This document shows positions 24,481-37,360 of a stretch of DNA of 64,000 nt, piece after piece. The position numbers and the translations under genes are program-made. The DNA comes from Serilophus lunatus. Its lineage: Eukaryota > Chordata > Aves > Passeriformes > Eurylaimidae. The notes beneath the pieces were generated by a model. That model was not told the origin of the DNA. It saw only the letters and a list, made by a program, of their open reading frames with translations, and made no database searches. The stretch covers positions 1-64,000 of the forward strand of contig VXBA01001836.1 in assembly GCA_013399895.1 (NCBI GenBank), read 5' to 3'. Within the stretch, counting starts at the first letter, position 1; each line of letters opens with the position of its first letter.

Positions 24481-27400
24481 CACCTGAAGGCTATTGAAGG
24501 AGTCATTTTTCTTTTAATTCTTGTTTTTGATGTTTTTATCTATTGACATTAATCAGCAACATCTGTTTTCTGTTAAATATGTATTTCCTTGTTGTATTTA
24601 TTACCAGCGTTTGTAAACAGTGAGCAGAGCAGAAAGCAACTTTAAGGAAAAATTATTTATTTAAGACAAAACTTCTTTTCACTTTTCATTTTCCCTTTTT
24701 TGTGGCCATAAATATTTTTAAGGTTTCTGTTGAAAAGTATAATAGTATTTTACCAAATATTGTCACATTCTTTGTTGTAGGGAAGTTCAAAACAAGCTTA
24801 TTTGGACAAGATATGAGAAAGAATCATTGATCTTTCTTCTTTATATTTTCTGACCAGAACAGGTCTCAGTGACTAAATAGAGTGCATTTGTGAGCATAAG
24901 AACACGTGCTTGAAAAACAACTATAATCCAATTTTAATGCCATGTATTTGAAACCTCTAAACCTCTTTTAACATATCTTTGAGTTGAATATCTAGATTTA
25001 TTGACAGTAAAAATCAGAGCTCTAGCACATACTCTCATTGTATTTCCTCATGTTGCTGCTTTTGGAATTAAGACTGAACTCAATCCTAGAAAAGCATCAA
25101 CAAGACACTATAATTTCTCTTACACCTGGAATCATCATCCATAAGAAATAGCAGTTGAACCTTTTAATTCACAAAAGTCAGCACTTCTAGTCATCCGGTG
25201 CCCCTGGCCTTCACAGGCACACTGGCTCCAATGGTTTCAGAACTTTTGACTTCAGGAGCTCCTCTGACTTCAAGACTTTAGTACTTTCTCTCCCAAACTG
25301 CATCAGCAGAAGATATTTGAAGCCCAAGATTTAAGACATCTCAGGATGTGATTACACAATATCCTTCAGGTAAAAACAAAGCAAAATGGGGTCATTCTGT
25401 GTGTTGCAGTTAGCTTTTGGTTTTAATTTCTGCAGAGTTGTATAATTGAAATTGCTTCCCCAACATAAGACTACAAGAGCTGGTGAAGACAGCTGGCACA
25501 GGCCCACTCCTGAACAGCTCTCCTGCTCTGTAGTGCCCAGAAGTTACCATCCCAGAACTCCTGTGCAATAGGTCTCTCAAAGAAGAGCAACAAATACCTG
25601 CTATACTGATCACAAACTGCAGCATCCACCCTCAGTGGGCTCCCAAAATAATGTTCTCCTGACTAAGGTCCTAGATCTCTGGCTTCTGCAAAGACATTAT
25701 CACAGAAATCTGGAGAAACACCACTAAGTGACTTGAAAAGTCAGTGTGGCAAGATGAGGAAAACCAGAACATAGTAAAGCACTCAGCCAAAACACCATAT
25801 GTGCTGAGACTCAGCAATGTTTTTGCCCACTTTCATTATTGAAACAACTCTTCTAAAGCCAGGAAAGACTCGTTGTTTTGCTGGCCTGGAAACCAGAGCA
25901 CTTATGAGCCCTGTGTAGCTTTATCTGCAGGCTGAGCATATGGAAAATGACTGAATAATTATCAATATAACCTTTCTTCATGGAACTATTTTTTTACATG
26001 AGCCATGCATATCAAAGTGTGAGGAAACTTTTGCACCTTCTGTACAAAATTCTAAGAAATACATGGTATGGCATCCTTGAAAAAGTGTTAAATGCTCCTC
26101 AATGGGATTTGACAGAAAACCAGAGTGGGGGACTTCTCCATGCTCAGGAGACTTCTGCAGCTGGATATCTGAGATACTCTAAGCTTGTAGGACACTAGCC
26201 GCTATCAAAGCTGCACTAGGGAAGACTGTTTCTCTTTCCCGCTGGTTTGTATGTTTTTTCATATCCCTGCTGTGCTCTGTATTTACCTCTCCCTGTTTCC
26301 ACAGGTCAAAGAGTACAAAAGTGTAATGTAGGGCACCATCCTGCTTGGAGACAATTTTTTTGTGGTGCACAGAACATGGTCTGTGCCAGAATTATGTTCA
26401 GTTCATGGCATGCCTCTTCTCACATGTAGATATAGTTTGCCACAAATAAGTGAATAATAAGTGAGGATACATTTTTAAATATAATCATAAATATTTGATT
26501 ATTTAAATATTACTGTGAGTGAGGAGCACTTAAAAAGAAATCCCACAAGGTCCAGATCATCTGTAAAATCATGAAGCAAAAGTCTAGTTTGGAAATTAAA
26601 AGAATGAAGAAAGTGCAGGTGGATAGAACAAAACTTTTTCTTCACCAAAAGAAAGAAAACTGAATAGTGGAAGATATATCACATAGGCATGCTTAAAATT
26701 AGAATGGTCAGCAATTCAAAATACACTTTGTGGGATATTACCGTGCAAAACAAAAAGTTATAGATTGATGTACTTTTTATGTGGGTACATGTGCATTCAT
26801 ATTTTCATGCCTGTGCATATATGTGTGCAGATACATATGCAAAAACAGGTTCTTTTCAAATATGTCTTAGTAAATAAAATAGTGGTGTAGCTTTAGTTTC
26901 TTCTTTTTGTGTTGATTAAAGAATGAATCTTCTTCTGACATGTGGAATTTTGAAGCATTCCAGACATTTAAGACTGTATCTTCAGTCTCAGTAAACACAC
27001 ATAATATCTCTGATACCATTTGCAATATATTAGATAAAGCAGATATTTAAAAGTAGTCAACTTGAAGTGAAAATTAAAAGTGGGATATAAAATGTGAGAC
27101 TCTAGTGAGGAAGACTATCTCTGTTCAAATATTTATAAAACTGAAAGCAATAAATTCTATCCTCTCTATCCCACTCATAGTGTGATTTAAGCAAGAAAAG
27201 AGTCCATGAAATAATTGCTAGGGTGTTTATAAATACTCATTTATCTTACGAAAAAACATATCTTTTCCAAATTAATCTATTTTGAAATTGCACCCTCAAA
27301 ACACACTGAACAGGTGAACTGTGATCCTATATGGATGATCAGTTTCTTCATTCCGACTTGAAGTAGAAGTCTTGCAGCTCCATTTGGATAATGTGGCTGG

Positions 27401-29324
27401 AGCAGAGGTTTTCCACTATTGTTTTGGTAAAGACAGGAAGATTTTTGCAGGTTTAAAGCCTTCTTGCTCAGTCGTTTATGCCCTGTCTGAACTGACTAAT
27501 ACATCATCCCCTTAAAAGAAGCCAAGAAGATAGTAAATATTTGTTTGTATCTTTGTTTGGGAGAGGAGTAAAATGAAGAATGTTCATACACAGAGCAAAA
27601 AGTACACCAGGATTAACTTAAATAACTTAGCAGAAGTTACTTTCCAAGTCAAAGGCAGAACGAGAAAAATCCTCTGGACATTCAAGTTCATTTTTCCACT
27701 TTGCCAAATTAAAAAAAAAGACATTATACTTGGTGTCACAGGGTATTTTCTCTTTATCCACCATTCAGTTATAGGCGTAGCTGGTGCCTTCCAACACAAA
27801 TTTCTGCAAGGTACAAAGCAAAAAATTAGACCTGATAAAGATTCCATGAATGTTACACATTTTATAGTGTTATGTGTTATTTTTCTCATGCATTCTGAGT
27901 GAAAAAGAATAATATACTAAGACTAAATACATGTTCATCCTTATCGAGTATTCTAAGCACATAAATTTGCATTATGGTTGATTCTATTAGGACTGTACTC
28001 CCTGTTCACATAACCATCTTTTTTCAGCAATTTCTTTTCATGGTTCTTTGTCAATAAAAATACAAGGTCCTATGACCTAATTTGATTCTCTAGAATAGCA
28101 ATTCCCATCCCAATTCAAAACATTAGGCTGCCCAAATACCTTTCCACTTCTTCAGAATGTTTGAGAGCTTCATTAGTGACCCAAGGCAGAAAATAAATAA
28201 GTTAAGTCTGACTCTATCCAGACATCTCGGTATGGAAGTTATCCATGTATGATGCCCATAAACATGTTGAAAGATTATTGACAACCTTTTATGCTGATGG
28301 AATGAGAGGCAGAAAGCATGAAGTTTGCCACCATGCAGTTCATACAGAAATTCCCTGGTTTCCCACTATCATTTCTTGTCAAAGAAAATTTGCCTCTAAC
28401 TTATGGTAGGCAGTAAAGGCAGACCCACTGACTTGCTCCACATAAAACAACCTCAGCTCTTGTGCACCTTTTTGATGGAACAATAATGACCCAAAGTCTT
28501 GGATAAAAAGATTGGCCACTGGGTTCAATTTAGTTTTATACAAGGTTTGTGGTTTCAGTCTGTTTATGTAAACAGAAATATGACTTAAAACAAGAGGATG
28601 GGTCTCGTAGAGGTATGAAGATTAGGCATACCATGAGTATCTGAAGGCAGATGGCATCTCTTGTGTTTGAGGAAGAGCTGTTTGGGCACATGATCCTTGA
28701 GATATAATGGTTTCAAGCACCATCTATTCTTTCTATCAGAGAATTTGACAACTGTGCTATGGCCTGTGCCAGACCACAGAAGCTAAGAGAGTCCAAAGAT
28801 GAATGAAACCCAATGATTCCCGGGAAAGGGATAGCAACAGGATTTCATTCTAAGGTGAAATGATACAGATAAGCAAAAGAAGTGTGGCTGACTTGCAAAG
28901 TGCAAAAGAGGGAATCAGCATAGTTTGCTGCAGCTGTCCAGCCAAACAGCTTGCAAAACAATGACTTTAATCCAACATTCGTCCATAAAGTTACACTCCC
29001 ATAAATCAATCATCAAGACTCATTAAGAGCAGTGGAAATATGCCTGGTATTTATGCAAGCTGGACTAAACCCCAGTATTTCCTCAATGCTGCATTTGAAT
29101 CCATAGACACAGATAGATAAACTTCTCACTTAGACAAATTTTTGTCTTAATACAGTTTTGAAGATGTGAATAGTCCTTCTAAAGTTTAATAATTTGAAAG
29201 GGGAAATGTCTACAGCAATATAATGAAACTAAAAGTGTTTTTGAAGGGTGGGGGAGGGGGCGTGAGTGAGAAGAGAGACAGTATCAGAATTTTCAAATAT
29301 TTTCCCCACTTTAAATTGTATTTG
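24481..29324. other. AT-rich unique DNA, no gene seen
   Basis: No repeat family or gene is recognisable. Overlapping frames on both strands at 27573-27902 are rich in Lys, Phe and Ile on one strand and Leu and Phe on the other, which is typical of AT-rich noncoding DNA. Confidence 0.55.
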
Positions 29325-29882
29325 TGTCATGGTTTAACCCCAGTTTGGAAAGAAGCCCCACGAGGCCACTTGCTCACTACCATATCAGCAGGATGGGGGG
29401 AGAGAATCACAGGAGTAAAAGCAAAAAACTCATGGGATGAGATAAAGAGAGTTTAATAAGTAAAGCAAAAGCCATGTACAGAAGTAAAGCAAAGAAAGTT
29501 ATTAATTCACCACTTCCCATGGACAGGCAGGTGTTCAGCCATCCCAGCAGGGCTCCATCACATTTAATGGTGACTCGGGAAGATGAAATGCCGTCATTCC
29601 AAACATCCTCTCCTTCCTTCTCCTCCTCCCTGTTCTATATGCTGAGCCAAACACCACATGGTCTGGAATATCCCTTAAGTCAGTCATGATCAGCTGTCCT
29701 GGCTGTGTCCCCTCCTATTGGGATAGTATGAAAAGCAGAAAAGGTCTTGTCCAGCAAATGCTGCTCAGCAATGGCTAAAAAATCTCTGTGTTATCAATAT
29801 TGTTTCCAAAACAAACCTGAAACACAGCCCTATACCGGCTGCTGTGAAGAAAATTAACTCTACCCCAGTCTCTATCAGCACA
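29325..29882 (-). mobile_element. Solo LTR of an avian endogenous retrovirus
   Basis: The element is 558 bp. On the minus strand it starts TGTGCTGATAGAG and ends ...GGGGTTAAACCATGACA, with the TG...CA ends of retroviral LTRs. Internal landmarks match a very common bird LTR family that I recognise from its sequence: 'gagttaattttcttca', the 'tgctgagcag' segment, a TTTATATGC-like TATA region ('catatagaacaggg' here), 'tattaaactctctttatctc', and the 'ctcccccatcctgctg' segment near the 3' end. The 5-bp flanks are atttg (29320-29324) and atttt (29883-29887), a 4/5 match consistent with a 5-bp target duplication and so with an ERVL- or ERV1-type integrase. No gag, pol or env lies next to it, so it is a solo LTR left by recombination. 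Confidence 0.87.
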
Positions 29883-29889
29883 ATTTTTT

Positions 29890-30025
29890 ATTTGTTTACA
29901 CACACGCACATAGTATGTGTGTGCACATAAATAAGCACTTATGCACACAAAATGATATTTAAATAGGTGTGTGTTTGTGTGTGTCTGTTTATATATACTT
30001 ATATGTGTACATATACACATCATAC
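29890..30025. repeat. TG/CA-rich alternating stretch
   Basis: Runs of CA, TG and TA dinucleotides alternate here (for example 'cacacacgcacatagtatgtgtgtg' split at about 29898-29922). The stretch near 29899-29922 is an imperfect inverted repeat. The minus-strand frame at 29775-30023 is low complexity. Confidence 0.75.
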
Positions 30026-30371
30026 ATGCACATCTCTACTGAGTCATATTTTATAAAATATTTTACCTGTTTTATCCTGATTTTAAAATAATTTAGGGCA
30101 TTACTACTTAATTAATATAATATGCTTGTTCCTTTTCCTTTTGCACATTTTGAGTTATGTAGTAGAATTTTTTTATTCTTCCTTTGTGAGAGTTATCTTC
30201 CTTAGGTTTAAGAGCCTTCAGTTTTTATATGTTTTCAGCAGCAGTTTTTAATTTTTAACTTCCTCAATTCCCCATTTTTTTTCTGATTGTTACACAACTT
30301 TACCTGAACTTCTCTAACCATGGCAAAGCACCACAGTGCTTTGTGGTGTGCTTTCTGGTGTTTTTGTTTGT

Positions 30372-30454
30372 GGAAAGGAAGGGAAGGTTTGGGAAGGGAA
30401 GGCTTGGGAAGGGAAAGTTTGGGATGGTTTGGGAAGGTTTGGGAAGGGAAAAGG
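30372..30454. repeat. Purine-rich minisatellite, unit about 15 bp
   Basis: About five imperfect copies of a unit like gggaaggtttgggaa occur here, with only G, A and T on the + strand. The Pro/Ser/Phe-rich minus frames (30235-30570, 30300-30497) are its translation. Confidence 0.9.
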
Positions 30455-33400
30455 ATTTCATAATTTCGGTTGAGAGAAGGAGGCAATTTCCCTCCATGGA
30501 TTAACACCAGAAGGATTGTTAATGATTGCCCATCCTTCCCATAAAATGCCTTTCTGATACACTGAATCATATCTATATTAATTATCAGAGTTCCAGGTGG
30601 AAAGTCATCAAGAGCATGGAGCTCTCGTCTTTGTCAGTATCTGTCTCAGATTCCATCATTGTCAAAACAGCTCAGTCTCACCTTTTGGACAGGGAGTGAC
30701 TCATGAGATGTGCCCAGGTCTGATGTGCAGTAGGGGCTCCCTGCCGTGTGCAGGTTACATGTTGACTCAGAGCACCTCAAAGACTTCCTAAGGTGGATCA
30801 AATGGAGTGGGCACGAAAAGATGTAAATAATTTGCATGTTTATCCTGCTTGAGATCTATGCACATGCTCATCCTTGTGGACTGAATGTGTGAAAGGCTAT
30901 TCCCATGGACAGGGTAAGCAAATGCAAATAACAGCATAAAGACTGCAAAGTCCAGTGACAGTCTGATAAGGAATGTACAAGCAATTAAATCTAGTGTTGC
31001 TTTTATTGCAGCTCCCATAACAGAGACAGGATTAAGCAGTTATAAGTTATAGACAACATTTGCAGCCAATAAATGCTAGGAATATTTATTATTTCACATA
31101 CCAATAGCTCTGTGTTGCCTCATTACCAGCATGTCACCATTCTTCTTTTAATATAGGTTTTCCTCAAAGGCTACAAACAGCTAAAGCTCTTTAGCCCTGA
31201 AACACACAGAGAATGTTTGGTTTCAGTTGAAGGAAACACGAAGGAAGGAAGTCATAAAGGTCAGGTGGTAATACTTCCCTGATCGACCCAACTATCTAAA
31301 CACCCACACAATGAGCAAGAAATGGGAATACCTCCCTAATACCTCCTACCTACCTTCTAAGGAATACCTGAGAAGGATTGAGCTTCAGGGCTTCCCTTCA
31401 GCTGAGGTACTGTTGGGACAAACTTCAATGTATTTAAAAAAGGATTGAAGAGGAGAAAAAGAAACATAGAAATGAAAAATGTTATTAAAATACACCTCAT
31501 TCTATCCAGGTACTGAAACCTCATTTTAATTCTAAATACATAAAGCATTGTCTTGCATAAAAATGAGACCTTTTGGGCTTAAGCAGAACTGCTTGGTAGG
31601 CTTTGGATCATAAGCCACAAATATCTAAGTTCAAAACTATTAAACAGATTTAATAGTCTAAATTTAAATTTAAAATATTAAAGAGTGGATTAAGTAAGAC
31701 TGGTTTGAAATAATCTCTTGTTTGGTCTCAGATGACTGCCAATTAGCTGCACAGATGTCAAACCTAGACACTTCATTAAGGGAATTCAGTTTTCACAGGG
31801 ATTTTCATGAAAGCTATGTATGTGGTACATGTGTGGGGGATCCTCATTAAAATACTAATGAAAATTTGCTTTTTGTTACCATGTTTTGCTCAATCTGAGA
31901 AAGACAGCTGTCTTCACTTGGGCATAATGTTCTGTTTAGTGCACTTCAGACAGGTAATTTCTCAAACATAGAAGCAAACTTCTAAGAATAGAAAGACTTG
32001 GCGGGGCTAAAGGCATTTATCATATCCTTTACCTACATTTGTTGTATAAATGCCTGTAGCAAAATGTGTGAACTGTATCTTTCTGTACTTGTCCATTGAG
32101 CCAAATTCATCTCTTCATTATTTCTTTTCAGGTGGACCAGAAAAGTGTTACTATATCTCATGTCAGGGGAAAATTACAGTTGCAGTGATGCTTTCATTTT
32201 ATATTTTTCAATTTGGGACACAAATAATTAAATATAATTCTCCAAAATAAACTTTTATCGATGAATGTTTTACTTCACATCTTTATTGCCTGTATTTTTT
32301 GCTTTTCATATTTTTATTTCAATTAGTATTTATGTTCTTGATGGCTTGTGTGCAATATTTTGGTTTTATTGAGGCACTGTGCTGTTTAATTTGTCAGAAG
32401 GGAACATCAGTCCAGATGGAGCATTGTAGAAGGACAATCAAAAATATGGCGTTAGGTTGTGAGGATAGGTCATTAAGAAAAGAAATGTTGAAAAGGACTG
32501 AACAGGCTATAAAAATGTTGGAACAAAATTGTGCATGAAAAAGATAAGGGGGACAATGTCAAGACCTGAAAGTATAAATATTGTTGCACCGAACTAGAAC
32601 ATAAAGCAAAAGGAATTTCAGAGCTCTTGAAATCTGAATTGAGTCAAGTCTGTTCTCTGAAAGGGGGAAAAAAACCACAAAGTACACTGGAAACATATTT
32701 AGGCTTTATTTTTATAAAAGTCTTGCAGCTAGTTCCCCATGTTATTTAACACATACTGTGGGCTAAAATAGTGTCCAATTTGTCCATCTACAAGTCACTT
32801 ACTTCCTTACCCAATATATGTACACATGTATCACTAAAAAAAAATCTACTTGTGGAAATGCAATTTTTGCATCGGTTTTTGATGCAGAGAAATCCCTGTG
32901 AGAGAAGCACTTTTAATTTTGTTTTTACCTAGTGTAAATGAATGGGTTGCAACTCTCACAGATCAGGGAGAGGGAGAAGTATTTAATTAATATCTTTACT
33001 GCACCATGTTTCATGATATATCAGGTATCAGGAGCTGCCTGACCATATCAACACCAAGAGCTAAGATCTTTGGTATGGAAAGGCCCCAGATATATTGGGC
33101 TAATGAATTTCTTTCAAAGACAGATTACTACTTTTCTACAAGAAAATTAGAATCTGCGAGGCCTTATTTTCTGGATTATCTCATGTCATTTGAAAGCAAG
33201 CATTACATGAAACTGTCCTACCTTCCAAAATAAGGCAGACCCTTGATAGCTGTTGGTTGGCTTAGGCTGACTCTGTAAGCATGTCTACAAATGCTTTGGA
33301 AGCTGGTCCTGACTAAAAATATAGAAGGGACTATTCGTACATTTAAGTTATACAGATAATATTGTTCCACCACATATTACAGCTTTTGGTACTGCTCAGC

Positions 33401-33799
33401 CTGGTAGCACAAAGACTTGATTGAAGCCATCTCAGCCATCTCTTAAACTGTATATTTTTGAAGGGCTTGGTCCGTGCTCCCTTCCAGGGTCCTTTGACCA
33501 CCTCATTCAGGATGCAAGAGCATTCCAGTCTGCACTCTTTGGGGTTTTTTTCTCCATCAAAATGAGAGCAAGACTACTGGAAGTTGGACATAAAAATTCC
33601 ATCTTAAAAATAAGCAGGAGGGGAATAAGTTAATCTCAAACTCAGAAATTCTGTGACAAATACTGAAGTTCTGTACATGTGCCTGGAACAAGCCAAAGAA
33701 ATTAGTAAAAAACAAACATGTTTGTCAAATAGCAAGCATTGTAGATAATCAAATTTCATTTGATGGTAAAATAATGGCTTTAGTGCATTGAGGAGAAGC
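30455..33799. other. Unique AT-rich DNA; one weak exon candidate
   Basis: No repeats are recognised. At 32398-32538 (+) a strong pyrimidine tract and AG precede 46 open codons ending in TGA, with a charged, helix-like translation (for example SLRKEMLKRTEQAIKMLEQN). Another strong acceptor-like tract ends at about 32131. Without partner exons these remain suggestions. Confidence 0.45.
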
Positions 33800-34745
33800 A
33801 GTAGTTATGAAGTGCCTGGTCCCTAAAGGAGGCTTCTGACATAGTTTCACATGACATTTTTGATGTTCTCCAGGACTGGAACATGAATAGTGAAATAGGG
33901 GCAAAATAGCTTGGAAAAAGCTCTTCAAAATCCATTAGGCACAATTCATTGCCAGAATGAGGGGAAGAATAAGAAAACATTCTTTAGGTGACATTCTTTA
34001 GGTGACCTCATTCTCAGTCCTGTCCAATGTCTTCAGAAACAACTAGGCTGGAAAAATACAAAGTGTATTTGCAAAATGCACAGGTGACAAAGCAGGAAAT
34101 ATCTGAAACAACCTTTTAAAAACCAGCACAGACAATGGTCTGAAAATGGTCTAAACGTAGTGAGTAGAAGTGTGATACTCTTTCCTCGGAAAGGGATAAT
34201 CAGCAGTGCAAGGTGCAGAGCAACTGGCAAGCAGAAGCTCTTCATCTACACATCAGGGTTGAGTGGTTTGAGAAGCTGAACACAAGTCAGTAATGTTCAC
34301 AACTTTGGGTAGAAAAGCACTAAGAGGTTTGAGTGCAGCTTGATTCCACAAGACGTGGAAAGCAACATGCCCTCCATTTTACCTAACAAGTATGTTTCAA
34401 GAAAAATGTATATTTGTTAAGAATGCAGAAGAGGGCAGTGGCAATGAAAAAAAACAAACACAAAACTAAACTTTTGGGGAAAAATTCAAAAGTTGGCATT
34501 GTTTAGCCTGAAAAGTGAAGTTAAAAAAGGGAGTTATGAGAAAGCACACATGAGGATCTTCTTTCAGGAAGCAAGGAAAATGCATCTCATAGGTAATGTA
34601 TGCAATCTCCATCCCTTGAGATCTTAAAAAACAGATTAAACAAACAGCTTTCCGAAATGACATAGTTATAGATTATTTGACTTTGGCATAGGGGTTGGAC
34701 TACTTTACATCTAGAAGTCCTTTCCAGACCTATTTTTCAATGACT
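33800..34745 (+). mobile_element. Ancient CR1-like LINE relic, sense
   Basis: A stretch near 33831-33853 translates to a decayed form of the CR1 reverse-transcriptase 'A-D-T-V-S-H-D' motif. Further on, 'gctgaacacaagtcagtaatg' (split near 34276-34296) and the 3' region from about 34570 to 34735 ('gatcttaaaaaacagattaaacaaa', then 'ggggttggacta', then 'gtcctttccagacctat') follow the order of the end of an old amniote CR1. It is heavily mutated with many stops. A 14-bp tandem duplication lies inside it at 33977-34004. Confidence 0.65.
33977..34004. repeat. 14-bp perfect tandem duplication
   Basis: acattctttaggtg occurs twice in direct succession, inside the ancient CR1 relic. Confidence 0.95.
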
Positions 34746-37203
34746 ATATGAAGTATTTGACCACTGTCCAAGAGAAATAGTGGATTGTTTACAAAGTCAT
34801 CCTTATTCTGTGAAAGCTGGTGAAACGCTATAACTGGAAGGTCTTTCCAAAAATTAATGGACTCATAATGATTTTTGTGTGTGAAATCAGTGAGGGTAAA
34901 GTATGTGCTTCAAATCAGAGATATGTGTGCCTTGTAATGCTTCAACATTGAGGCTTTCACTAAATAGTTTTCTAGAAGGACACAAGTTTTCCTGGAAAAA
35001 AAAAATTATGTAAAATTTACTGACACTAAATCTAATCCAAATTTGTCTTCATTGCCTGCAGTAATCCACATGTTTTTCTCTGTTCTTCTAACATAATTTC
35101 AAACTCAAGATTATACCCCCTGAAGCTACTAATCAGTTCTCAACTGCAGTTAATTCCTGCCAAATAAAAACATAGCAAGGTACCTACAATAACTTTTAGA
35201 ACACTATTCCTTCTTTTTTTTCAAAAGACTTTAACAAAGAAAGTAATGTAAACTTCTAACTTAAATTTCTTTTCAAACATGACAGAACCTACAGGTAAAT
35301 CTATGAAAAATCTTTCAAAAGCTATAGGAATAGTTCTTTCCATGCTATTAATTTTTTTTTTTAATCTTCCAGATGCAAATAGTTAGGATTTACAAGTGAA
35401 AATTAAAATTTAAAGATAACAACTACAAACAAATTTATAGCAAGGAAGCAAAAGGAATAAATATCAAATAACAGAAAGACACCGACAGATATCAAAATAT
35501 CCTTAGGAATTTCTTTAGAAACCAGTCTTTGCATTACCATTATAAAACTTTAAGTCCCTTTTAACAAGTTCAAGTGTGTCTTCGAGTTATGTAAAATGTT
35601 AATGAATAATTTTTATGTGGCTCTGGGCAAATAGAAGGAAATGCTGAAAACTCTACATAGCAAAAAGCAATACCTGTACTGAAACACTGGAAAAAATAAT
35701 GAAGTCCAGTGCAAAGGTTCATCCTATATACTTTGGACAGCTGAATGTACTTTGCTTCAGTAGAAAAATTAAAGCCACCTGGAAAACTAAAAAAAAAAAA
35801 TTAACAAGCACATTGACATATGTACATAATCTTGCAGTATCAGAGATAAGGGAAGTTGCAAAACAATACTCCTCCTGATTACTTTTGAAGCAGAATTTCT
35901 ACATATGCATAACACTTAGGAAAGGTTTTATTTAATATCTTTGTAATCTCTTGACCTGGAACTTGTAAGAAGGCCACTTGTTAAGCCCAATGGTACAAGT
36001 TTTGAAATTAATGAATGATGACTTATGATAAATGCTAACCAAAATAAACAGAAACAAGAAAGGATTTTAAACACTGAAAAGTTCCATAAAATGAAATATA
36101 ATATCTTGCAATGTTACTTTTGCCAGTCACATTTATGGCTGACTTTGAACTGTTCTTAATACTTCATGATATATTTACATATATATATTTACAGAGAGAG
36201 ACGAAGTAATACCTCCTTTGGACAAATCTACTATGATGATGACATGAAAATGATCATCTAAATTACTCCAAGTAGTTTTGCAGGAAAAGAAATTTCAAGT
36301 TAGAAGGTTACAAGAGGGTATGAAAATGTACAAACCCTCTGCCATGCTTTTATTCTACCACACCTTTCTGTGAATTGGTAGGTAGATAGACAGATGGGCA
36401 GAAAAATATATTATTATATTGAAAATAGAGGGTATTACCACCAACTCACAACATTATTTCCGCCTATAAGAACATGAGGGCTCACACACTGGCTGGCTAG
36501 TTAGATATTGATCCGTTTATACTTGGAAAAATGCTGCCACACTGGGAATAGGACAACACAACAACATGACACTGTGACCATGTCACAGGAGGGCACACCT
36601 AGCTGAGTTTTCTCTTAGCCACCACCACTGATTGCGACAGTGACAACATGAATTTCAGTGTCCCTGTGGGTTCCTGTTTGGGTCTTGTTGTTGGTTAACT
36701 CCAAACTTTTACTTGCGCCGAATTGAAAACCAGTCCAAGTGGTTTTACGGACCTTATTCACATTTCTGATTTATTGTTCAAAAACATTTCAAGGAACATT
36801 ATGACTGGTGCTTGTTCAGAGTATTCAAAGCAGCAGAGCTTTTGTTAGAAGTTCCCCATTTTGCACTCTGACTTTGAAATTAGTTGGAGGATTCATTGTA
36901 GTGGAGTGACTGGACACCTGCTCTCTGTCAGTCACACATCTGAGAAAGCTAACAAGTATAAATTAATCTGCACGGAATCGTTTGTAATTTGTGATTCTTT
37001 AACTCTCCAACCATTTCAAAGGGTAGCATGTGACTAATTTATGAGTGATTTAATTTTCTTTGTCCTTTTCCTTAACAATGTCCATTCTTCTTCCAACTGC
37101 ATGCCACAGTTTTCCTGGTGGGAGACCTGCCATTACTAGCTGTGGCGGTCAGATATGGTGAAGTTCATGGTGGTCTGGTGGTACCTGCAGAGAAGTAAAC
37201 TAG
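34746..37203. other. AT-rich unique DNA, no gene seen
   Basis: No open frame above 60 codons is credible here and no repeat is recognised. A TTTATT at 36770 would read as AATAAA on the minus strand. Confidence 0.6.
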
Positions 37204-37295
37204 TCAGAGCTCAAGCCTCGCTTCAGCTGAGGATTTATTTTCCTCATTCGTGAAACATTCTTCCAAAAAACTTAAAATCTTTTCAAATTCTTCCT
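37204..37295 (-). CDS. Possible terminal exon, minus strand; unrecognised
   Basis: On the minus strand a long C/T-rich tract (the complement of the G-run at 37347-37360 and its flanks) is followed by the first AG at 37296-37297. From there 29 codons are open to a TGA. The translation is acidic and not low complexity (for example EEFEKILSFLEECFTNEENK). An AATAAA on the minus strand lies about 430 bp beyond. No upstream exon with a matching phase was found with confidence; the open frame at about 37804-38082 on the same strand is a possible partner. The signal is short, and chance is a real alternative. Confidence 0.18.
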
Positions 37296-37346
37296 CTCCA
37301 ATGTCACCAGAAGATTGCGGGGTGAGGATGGGGGTGGGGAGGAGGC

Positions 37347-37360
37347 GGGGGGGGGGGGGG
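37347..37360. repeat. G14 run
   Basis: Fourteen G bases lie within a G-rich stretch (37318-37363) containing several G-tracts. It could form a G-quadruplex, and its length is uncertain. Confidence 0.9.

Noticed and set aside
24228..24497. 89-codon + frame
   Set aside because: It falls within an ancient antisense CR1.
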